Origin: an uncultured Christensenella sp.
GTDB taxonomy: Bacteria; Bacillota; Clostridia; Christensenellales; Borkfalkiaceae
Direction of reading: 5' to 3'
DNA length: 64,000 nt
NCBI GenBank assembly: GCA_910577875.1
Contig: CAJTNY010000001.1
Location: 1-64,000 of the forward strand
Each line of letters begins with the position of its first letter. Position 1 is the first letter of the stretch. Shown piece after piece: positions 58,245 through 64,000 of the stretch. A program made the translations under genes and the position numbers. A model generated the notes under the pieces. It was not told the DNA's origin. It searched no databases and saw nothing but the letters and a program-made list of their open reading frames with translations.

Positions 58245-58835
58245 TCAGACCTGCACAGGTATTCTCAGTTCGAGTTTAAACAACAACTCTACAATTTTTG
58301 CAAGCGGATTGTGTTCGTAGAACCAGTCAAGTTTTAACTTGCTTCCCGCAATCATAGAAGTAAAGCTTTCCGCGGTTGAACCGCCGATAATATAAATAAT
58401 CTGGAAAACAATCATCGTGAATAAGACAATTACTCCACAGAAGAGTACAAGACCGAATATTCTGTTTAAAAATTCGAGGAATACGTTTTTTATCTCGAAT
58501 ACTTTGGAAACTATCTTTACGATTATTATTCGTAATATCTGTACTACTATAAACAGCACTAAATAATAAACGATTATGTCGATACGTATAGCAAGAAGAA
58601 ATTTAAAATACCATTCCTCTTTGCCCTCGAACAGTCCCCTGAATTGTACTAAAAGATTGTCTACGAAACCTATTTTGATTATAAATCCGCCCAGACTGTA
58701 ACAAATGAATATGGAAATTATGAAACCGATAAAACCTTTCGTAAAGAAACGAAGTCCTTTACCGAAGCCCAAAAGCAAACCGAGTAATGCAAAAAGAGCC
58801 AATAAAGCAATTGCTATCCAATCCGCAATTAACAT
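58245..58835 (-). CDS. CvpA-family membrane protein
   Basis: A 196-residue protein with four hydrophobic helices (WIAIALLALFALLGLLLGFG; GFIGFIISIFICYSLGG; IIVYYLVLFIVVQILRIII; IFGLVLFCGVIVLFTMIVF) and the glycine-rich first helix and loop GKGLRFFTKGFIG typical of CvpA/colicin V production proteins. AAGGAGG precedes ATG, with TATAAT upstream. Function in Firmicutes unclear; possibly envelope maintenance. Confidence 0.85.
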   Translation of the reverse strand: MLIADWIAIALLALFALLGLLLGFGKGLRFFTKGFIGFIISIFICYSLGGFIIKIGFVDNLLVQFRGLFEGKEEWYFKFLLAIRIDIIVYYLVLFIVVQILRIIIVKIVSKVFEIKNVFLEFLNRIFGLVLFCGVIVLFTMIVFQIIYIIGGSTAESFTSMIAGSKLKLDWFYEHNPLAKIVELLFKLELRIPVQV

Positions 58836-58978
58836 CTGCCGTCCTCCTTGTCGAATTTTTTCATATTATATCACTTCTTTGTTTATTTGTAAACTTATTG
58901 TCCACACAAAATTATTTGACGGAATACGCGTTAAATATACGCAAAATTTAAAATTCTGCAAAAAATTTTTAATTTCTT

Positions 58979-59031
58979 TCAAAACGGAAGCGGAAAAGGC
59001 GGCGAGCCGTTTCTCCGCTCTCCGCCGTTTT
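58979..59031 (-). terminator. Branched hairpin after the small coiled-coil gene
   Basis: AAAACGG at the left (58979-58985) pairs with CCGTTTT at the right (59025-59031), with inner GC-rich repeats (CGGCG, CGCCG) that can fold further. It lies 30 bases downstream of the gene at 59060 in the minus direction and ends T-rich. Confidence 0.55.
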
Positions 59032-59059
59032 AATCCGTTTGATAATAATTTACAGATAA

Positions 59060-59287
59060 TTAAACGAGTTTTTCCAGCTCCGCCATAAGCTCGTGCATAT
59101 GCGCACGTTCGTTCTCAATCTGAACGGTGAACTGATTGAAGTATTCGATATCGCTGTCGGCGGGAGTAGTATGGTTCAAAAGGGCGTAAACCAAAGCCGC
59201 CTGAGAACGGGTACGCTTCTGCTCCAAAAGCGCAATCTTTTTTCTGCTGGCGTTAATGCCCTTTTTCAATTTAGACTTCTGTAACAT
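59060..59287 (-). CDS. Small coiled-coil protein of unknown function
   Basis: A 75-residue helical, charged protein (KLKKGINASRKKIALLEQKR, then ALVYALLNHTTPADSDIEYF, then HMHELMAELEKLV) with no recognised family. AAGGAG precedes ATG by 10 bases, and a good promoter is present: TTGCAA, 17 bases, TATAAT at about 59318-59346 on the minus strand. It lies between cvpA and the phosphorelay cluster, but a link to either is not shown. Confidence 0.65.
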   Translation of the reverse strand: MLQKSKLKKGINASRKKIALLEQKRTRSQAALVYALLNHTTPADSDIEYFNQFTVQIENERAHMHELMAELEKLV

Positions 59288-59368
59288 TTTTATATTACTC
59301 CTTTATTCGTAGATAATTATAACATACCGTACTGAAAATTGCAATATGTTTGCATTAATTTTTTATAT

Positions 59369-59719
59369 TTACAGCATTTGGATACACGCCATTGTCAGCG
59401 CGTAATCTTTTTTTACTTTTTTGAACAGTGCGTCTATATCGTCGTCGAAATCTTTTTTCCCGCGCAAAGCTTCCGTAAGATTGCTAGACGAATAAGCAAG
59501 GTTCGTGAGCGACATATTTTTACACACTCCTTTGAGCGTATGCGCCGCGCGAAAAGCTTCTTCGACGTCCTTATTCTCCAAAGCGTTACACAGTTGCGTG
59601 AAAGACATATCGTCAAGAACTCTTAAAAGAAACTTCTTTATTCTTTCGTCTGTTCTGAGTCTTGACAGTACATCGTCATAGTCGCCTTTCATAACTTCAT
59701 AACATTCTTTAACGGTCAT
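59369..59719 (-). CDS. HPt phosphotransfer protein
   Basis: A 116-residue Hpt domain: four-helix bundle with the phospho-accepting His in EAFRAAHTLKGVCKNMSL (near residue 59), then the matching LTEAL helix. It would relay phosphate between the hybrid kinase's receiver domains and the response regulator encoded upstream. GGGAGG precedes ATG. It lies 15 bases after the regulator gene, so the three genes form one operon. Confidence 0.92.
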   Translation of the reverse strand: MTVKECYEVMKGDYDDVLSRLRTDERIKKFLLRVLDDMSFTQLCNALENKDVEEAFRAAHTLKGVCKNMSLTNLAYSSSNLTEALRGKKDFDDDIDALFKKVKKDYALTMACIQML

Positions 59720-59734
59720 ATAATTACCTCCCGT

Positions 59735-61777
59735 TTATTCTCTATCCGTAACGACGTTCTTCAACGATTCATCGTAAACACGATACGAATTTTTACCGCT
59801 TCGTTTAATAGAATACGCCGCTTTATCAGCCATTTCGAACAGAGTATCGTAGTCCTGTACTCCGCCGTCAACGCAAGCGACTCCCATACTTACTTTTATA
59901 GGGAAACCCTTGAACTCGCCTGTAAGCGCGGAAAAAATTCTATTTATCTGAGGCTCGATAGAACCTTTGTATCCCATAAAAATTATAAATTCGTCTCCGC
60001 CCATTCGTGCCGCAATATCCGAGCTACGGGTATTTTTTCTTACGGTATCCGCAATATATTCGAGTACTTCGTCTCCGAACAAATGTCCGTAAACGTCGTT
60101 CGCCTGTTTAAAATTGTCGAGATCGAAGAACACAAGAGCGTATTGCTTGCCGCGGCCCGACGACAGCAGAGCGGTTATTTTTTCTTTCGCCGCTTCGTGG
60201 TTCAAAAGACCCGTTCTGAAATCGAGGTTAGCTTTTTCTTCAAGATGTTTAAGTTCTTCCGTTTCCTCGCTTATATCTATTATCTTACCGATTGCGCCCT
60301 CGTACTCGGGGGGTTCTGTATCCGACCACATAGCTTTGGCTATAACTTTGCACCAGGTTTTAACCCCATTGATAGTAAGCGCGTATTTTTCCGCTATTTC
60401 AGAATTTTCGGGAGTGGTCTTTCTCAGTTTGTCGAGAACCGAAGAAAAATCTTTGCGCTTGAAAAATTTCGTACCGAATTCGCTATCTCTCGGCTCCATA
60501 ATGTTTATAGGCATTCCAAGATACTCTGAGCCCCAGTCGGTGAGAATTATCATTTCTGGCGACACCGAATACTCGAACATAACCTCGCGCGATAAATCCG
60601 ACAGAATTTTCGATTTCATACGCTCGTGTTCGAGAAGTCTTATCGTTCTGTTGGAGACGTCTGTTCCTCCCGTTTTCAAAGCGGTTGCAACGGTATTCTG
60701 AATTTCTTTATCGGCGGCGTTACCCATCGAAAGCACTGTCAGCTCTTTTTTAAGCAACTCTTCGCTGTCTTTAAGACATTCCAACAACAGAGGATTAAAA
60801 GCTCCGCATTCGCCGTTTAAAATCATTTCCATCGCTTTTTCGGGAGAATAAGCGGGCTTATAAACGCGCTTTGCCGTCAATGCGTCGTAAACGTCCGCCA
60901 AAGACACGACCTGCGCCGCAATGGGAATTTCCTCTCCCTTTAAACCGTCGGGATAACCTCTTCCGTCGTAGCGCTCGTGGTGCCAGCGGCAAATCTCGTA
61001 ACCGATTTTAATAAGAGGCTCGTTTTCGCGGAGCGGTATTTCCCGCAACATTTTCGCGCCTTCGACGGTATGGTTTTTCATTACTTCGAATTCTTCGGGG
61101 GTAAATTTTCCGGGCTTATTTAAAATCTCCGAAGGTATGGAAATTTTTCCGACGTCGTGAAGCGCGGACGCGTTGCAAATCAGCGTGATATCGGCAGCTT
61201 TAAGCCTATATTTGTCGGTTTTCTTCATAAGAGCTTTCAATAAAAGCTCGGTAATCGCGTGAACGTGCAAAACGTGAAGTCCGCTTTCGCCGTTCCTGAA
61301 TTCTACGATATGAGATAAAATCTCAATCATAAGGCGGTTGTCTTTTTCTTTCTCGTAAACCTGTTCTGTAAGTCTTAACGAAAGCTCTCTTCTGCTCTCT
61401 CCGAGTATTACGTTACTGTTTACGCGGTGTCTTACGGTACGTTCGTCGAACGGTCTGGATATATAATCTACCGCGCCTAAGCCGTAAGCCCTGTCCATAT
61501 AAGTCGAAGCAGTTTCAGCTGATATCATAATTACAGGTATATGCGATATCCACCCCTGCTTGTTCATCATAGCGAGAGTTTCAAAACCGTCCATAACCGG
61601 CATTACTATATCGAGAAGCACAAGCGAAATATCAAGTTCGCGTTCGCGGAGTATCGCTACCGCCTGCATACCGTTCTCCGCTTCCAAAATTTCATAATCG
61701 TCCGACAGCATATCTTCCAGCAACGCTCTGTTCATTTCGGAATCGTCTACGATTAAAATTCTCTTTTTTGAACTCAT
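59735..61777 (-). CDS. Response regulator with HD-GYP, PAS-like and GGDEF domains
   Basis: A 680-residue cyclic-di-GMP regulator. Residues 1-120 are a receiver (ILIVDDSEMN, phospho-Asp in LVLLDIVMPVMDG). Residues about 145-345 are an HD-GYP phosphodiesterase with HDVGK and HHERYDGRGYPDGLKG. Residues about 385-510 are PAS-like. Residues about 520-675 are a diguanylate cyclase with intact MGGDEF (near residue 613). Both synthesis and degradation motifs appear complete, so phosphorylation may switch between the two (inference). Its start overlaps the hybrid kinase stop by one base (TAATG). Confidence 0.94.
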   Translation of the reverse strand: MSSKKRILIVDDSEMNRALLEDMLSDDYEILEAENGMQAVAILRERELDISLVLLDIVMPVMDGFETLAMMNKQGWISHIPVIMISAETASTYMDRAYGLGAVDYISRPFDERTVRHRVNSNVILGESRRELSLRLTEQVYEKEKDNRLMIEILSHIVEFRNGESGLHVLHVHAITELLLKALMKKTDKYRLKAADITLICNASALHDVGKISIPSEILNKPGKFTPEEFEVMKNHTVEGAKMLREIPLRENEPLIKIGYEICRWHHERYDGRGYPDGLKGEEIPIAAQVVSLADVYDALTAKRVYKPAYSPEKAMEMILNGECGAFNPLLLECLKDSEELLKKELTVLSMGNAADKEIQNTVATALKTGGTDVSNRTIRLLEHERMKSKILSDLSREVMFEYSVSPEMIILTDWGSEYLGMPINIMEPRDSEFGTKFFKRKDFSSVLDKLRKTTPENSEIAEKYALTINGVKTWCKVIAKAMWSDTEPPEYEGAIGKIIDISEETEELKHLEEKANLDFRTGLLNHEAAKEKITALLSSGRGKQYALVFFDLDNFKQANDVYGHLFGDEVLEYIADTVRKNTRSSDIAARMGGDEFIIFMGYKGSIEPQINRIFSALTGEFKGFPIKVSMGVACVDGGVQDYDTLFEMADKAAYSIKRSGKNSYRVYDESLKNVVTDRE

Positions 61778-64000
61778 TATAATTTTCCTTGCATTTTCGC
61801 AACAGTGATTTTAAGTTTCTCTATGTCTATGGGTTTCGACATATGCGCGTTCATACCCGAATCCAAAGCAGACTTGACGTCCTCGTCGAATGCGTTTGCA
61901 GTCATTGCGAGAATGGGAATGGTTTTCGCGTTCTCGTGTCCGCATGCACGTATAGCACGCGTCGCTTCGTAACCGTTCATGACCGGCATTTGTACGTCCA
62001 TAAAGATTATATCGTACTTCCCCGGTTCGGATTTTTCGAACATTTCCAACGCTTCTCTGCCATTATGAGCTATATCGCAGACGACACCTTCGTCGGACAA
62101 CAACTCGGTAAGAATTTCCGCGTTTATTTCGTTGTCCTCAGCGGCGAGCACTTTAAGCCCGTTCAGCGAAACCGCACACGTATCGGAAGCAGAAGCCGTT
62201 TCATCGCCGTTTTTGGTACCGCGCACGTGTTCAACCGCACGGCGGAAATTAGACATAAAGAAAGGCTTGGGCAGGAAGAAATCGATTCCGGCCTGTTTCG
62301 CCTCTTCCTCTATTTCTTCGAAATTATAAGAAGTCAAAACGAGAATAGGAATTTCGGTTCCGACTATCTCGCGTATCTTCTTAGCCGTTTCTATGCCGTT
62401 CATTTCAGGCATTTTCCAGTCGAGGAGAATAACGTTGAAATTATTGTTTTCCTCACGCGATTCGTTTACCATTTCTATCGCGCGCATTCCGCTTATCGCG
62501 TAAGATATATCGACGCCCGTTCCTTCCATAAGCTCTTTGACGTTAAGACATATATCTTCTTCGTCGTCGACGACGAGCACACGCGTAATATTATGACGCT
62601 CCCAGAAATCATCGTCGTCCATTTCCTCGGCGACCGCAAGTTCAAGTTCGACTGTGAAAACGCTTCCTACTCCCTGTTTGCTTTCAACGGAAATAGTACC
62701 GCCCATCAAATCGACGATATTTTTGGTAATTGCCATTCCGAGACCCGTACCCTGAATTTCCTTCTTAGCGTTTGTCTGTTCACGCGAGAACGGTTGGAAT
62801 ATCATCTGTACGAATTCTTCGCTCATACCGAGTCCGTTATCTTTAACAACGAACCGTAAATGAGCGTGTCTGTGTACATTCTGCTCCATCTCCTCGATGC
62901 TCAGCGCAATACTGCCTCCCACCGGAGTATATTTTACAGCGTTCGACAAGAGATTGAGTAAAATCTGGTTAAGACGAAGTTTATCGCCCAAAATGCGTTC
63001 GGGTATCTCTCCCTTGGTGTGCATATCGAAATTCTGCTTTTTAGCTTTCGTCTGCGGAAGAACCATAGAATACAGCGCTTCGAGCAATTCGGGAAGAGAA
63101 AATTCTTCTACGTTTAAGGCGGTCTTTCCGCTTTCGATTTTGCTCATATCGAGAACGTCGTTGATAAGTCCTAAAAGATGCTGGCTCGAATAAGTGATTT
63201 TTTTGACGTATTCGCGCACGGTATCGGGCTTTTCTGCGTTCTTGGCAAGCAGAGTAGAGAAACCTATAATAGCGTTCATAGGAGTTCTTATATCGTGCGA
63301 CATATTCGAAAGGAAATTGCTCTTCGCCTCGTTGGCGGACTTTGCTATATCGAGCGCCTGTTCGAGTTTCACGTTCATTTCCTGTTTGAGATTCAACTCT
63401 TTCTGTTTTGCTCTCCTCAACTGATACGCAAAAACTACGCCTACACCCGCCGCACCGAGCAATAAGAATATTCCCGTCATAAACCCGATGGTAACAGCCC
63501 TGAAATTATTCATACTGTGATTGAGAATTTCGGCGGGAACTATGCCTATCATACTCCAATTATTAAAACCTACGGGCAAGTTAACGATATAATATTCTAT
63601 TTTAGCGTACTTGAACATTGCTACGCCTGATTTACCGTTTTTTAAATTGTTGCGCAAATCGCCTGCGCTTCCGCGGGTAAATTCAACGGATGCAAGCAAA
63701 TTATCTATATAATGACTATCCTCTTTCCCGTTGGAAGACATCAGTACGCCGCCTTGTTCGGTAACTATTCTGCACACGCCGCTGCCGTTGAAAGCGTTGA
63801 TGTCCAAAGTCTTGTTCATATCCGTAGCATTAAACGTAACTCCGATGGCTATATAATCTTGACCTACGTATTTGATATTTACGGGAACAGCGAATAACGT
63901 TACGGTAGTCGTGCTAGTTTCGCCGTCTCTGAGCCTCTCCGTAGCCATAACGATATTGTCTGGTTCAACTCCCTTTTCGCTGTCGCCTTTCAGAACAGGA
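61777..64000 (-). CDS. Hybrid sensor histidine kinase (5' end outside window)
   Basis: The frame runs off the right edge, so the N-terminus is missing; about 740 residues are seen. Order: extracytoplasmic Cache-like sensor (VPVNIKYVGQDYIAIGVTFN), a membrane helix (AVTIGFMTGIFLLLGAAGVGVVF), coiled coil, HisKA with NMSHDIRTPMNAIIGFS (phospho-His), ATPase with N, G1 (VKDNGLGMSEEF) and GTGLGMAITKNIV, then two receivers (LVVDDEEDICLNV with LLDWKMPEMNG, and AAEDNEINAEIL with MDVQMPVMNG). Both receivers keep their Asp. Drives the phosphorelay with the Hpt and the GGDEF regulator downstream. No signal is known. Confidence 0.94.
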   Translation of the reverse strand, partial: PVLKGDSEKGVEPDNIVMATERLRDGETSTTTVTLFAVPVNIKYVGQDYIAIGVTFNATDMNKTLDINAFNGSGVCRIVTEQGGVLMSSNGKEDSHYIDNLLASVEFTRGSAGDLRNNLKNGKSGVAMFKYAKIEYYIVNLPVGFNNWSMIGIVPAEILNHSMNNFRAVTIGFMTGIFLLLGAAGVGVVFAYQLRRAKQKELNLKQEMNVKLEQALDIAKSANEAKSNFLSNMSHDIRTPMNAIIGFSTLLAKNAEKPDTVREYVKKITYSSQHLLGLINDVLDMSKIESGKTALNVEEFSLPELLEALYSMVLPQTKAKKQNFDMHTKGEIPERILGDKLRLNQILLNLLSNAVKYTPVGGSIALSIEEMEQNVHRHAHLRFVVKDNGLGMSEEFVQMIFQPFSREQTNAKKEIQGTGLGMAITKNIVDLMGGTISVESKQGVGSVFTVELELAVAEEMDDDDFWERHNITRVLVVDDEEDICLNVKELMEGTGVDISYAISGMRAIEMVNESREENNNFNVILLDWKMPEMNGIETAKKIREIVGTEIPILVLTSYNFEEIEEEAKQAGIDFFLPKPFFMSNFRRAVEHVRGTKNGDETASASDTCAVSLNGLKVLAAEDNEINAEILTELLSDEGVVCDIAHNGREALEMFEKSEPGKYDIIFMDVQMPVMNGYEATRAIRACGHENAKTIPILAMTANAFDEDVKSALDSGMNAHMSKPIDIEKLKITVAKMQGKL

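Noticed and set aside
61789..62859. Long plus-strand frame antisense to the hybrid kinase; similar ones at 39181-40200 (antisense to guaA) and 25811-26710
   Set aside because: No recognisable domain and all lie fully within a well-assigned gene on the other strand.
1..64000. CRISPR arrays, rRNA, tmRNA, SRP RNA, RNase P RNA
   Set aside because: No regular repeat-spacer units and no sequences resembling these RNAs were found on either strand by eye.

Overview
The window looks like a chromosomal segment of a spore-lineage, Gram-positive Clostridia-type bacterium, probably uncultured and gut-associated. Evidence: Firmicutes-style gene sets (RqcP/YabO, RadA, RpoB-RpoC, YlbJ, CotF-like coat proteins, PdaB-like deacetylase, YetF plus DUF4363, PRC-barrel), an IspDF fusion, a FolB-FolK fusion, MreB-Maf, LuxS, and several lipobox lipoproteins. 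Base composition is moderate. The family-level taxon cannot be fixed from sequence alone. No rRNA gene, complete tRNA gene, CRISPR array or insertion sequence was seen.

Layout. 1-1.2 kb: 3' end of a large serine recombinase (edge of an integrated element) and non-coding sequence. 1.2-5.7 kb: 1-phosphofructokinase-type kinase, Sfp-type PPTase, then mtnN-luxS-ung-apgM. 5.7-10.3 kb: two CotF-like genes, then a dehydrogenase with a C-terminal zinc ribbon, an EFR1 flavodoxin/ferredoxin, DUF3592 and DUF368. 10.3-11.2 kb: an XRE regulator beside two decayed genes. 11.2-22.5 kb: rpoB-rpoC on the minus strand, divergent from rqcP-ispDF-radA. 22.5-27.1 kb: a small accessory island with two XRE regulators, a frameshifted and an intact copy of the same unknown gene, a convergent RNA pair arranged like a type I toxin-antitoxin locus, a structured leader RNA ending in a terminator, and a MntA-HepT pair; it also holds a tandem OB-fold protein and a deacetylase. 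27-35 kb: rarA-patatin, ylbJ, and a tightly overlapping operon alr-fthC-rsmD-coaD-aroF-pheA, then bioY. 35-50 kb: DUF4430 lipoprotein with an ECF S-like protein, aldo/keto reductase, EEP lipoprotein, guaB-guaA, hemW, lepA, esterase and SGNH lipoproteins. 50-57 kb: mreB-like/maf, ppx, and a folate operon folC-(folE remnant)-folP-folBK. 57-64 kb: YetF-DUF4363, PRC-barrel, CvpA, and a phosphorelay: hybrid kinase, REC/HD-GYP/GGDEF regulator, HPt.

Most striking points: (1) the convergent-RNA module with a 34-codon ORF at 23.31-23.67 kb; (2) the structured leader with terminator and possible antiterminator at 24.15-24.33 kb in front of an unknown gene; (3) recurrent leaderless promoters whose -10 box lies 6-10 nt before the start codon, on housekeeping genes including lepA and bioY; (4) a folE pseudogene inside an otherwise intact folate operon; (5) the dehydrogenase-zinc ribbon fusion next to EFR1.
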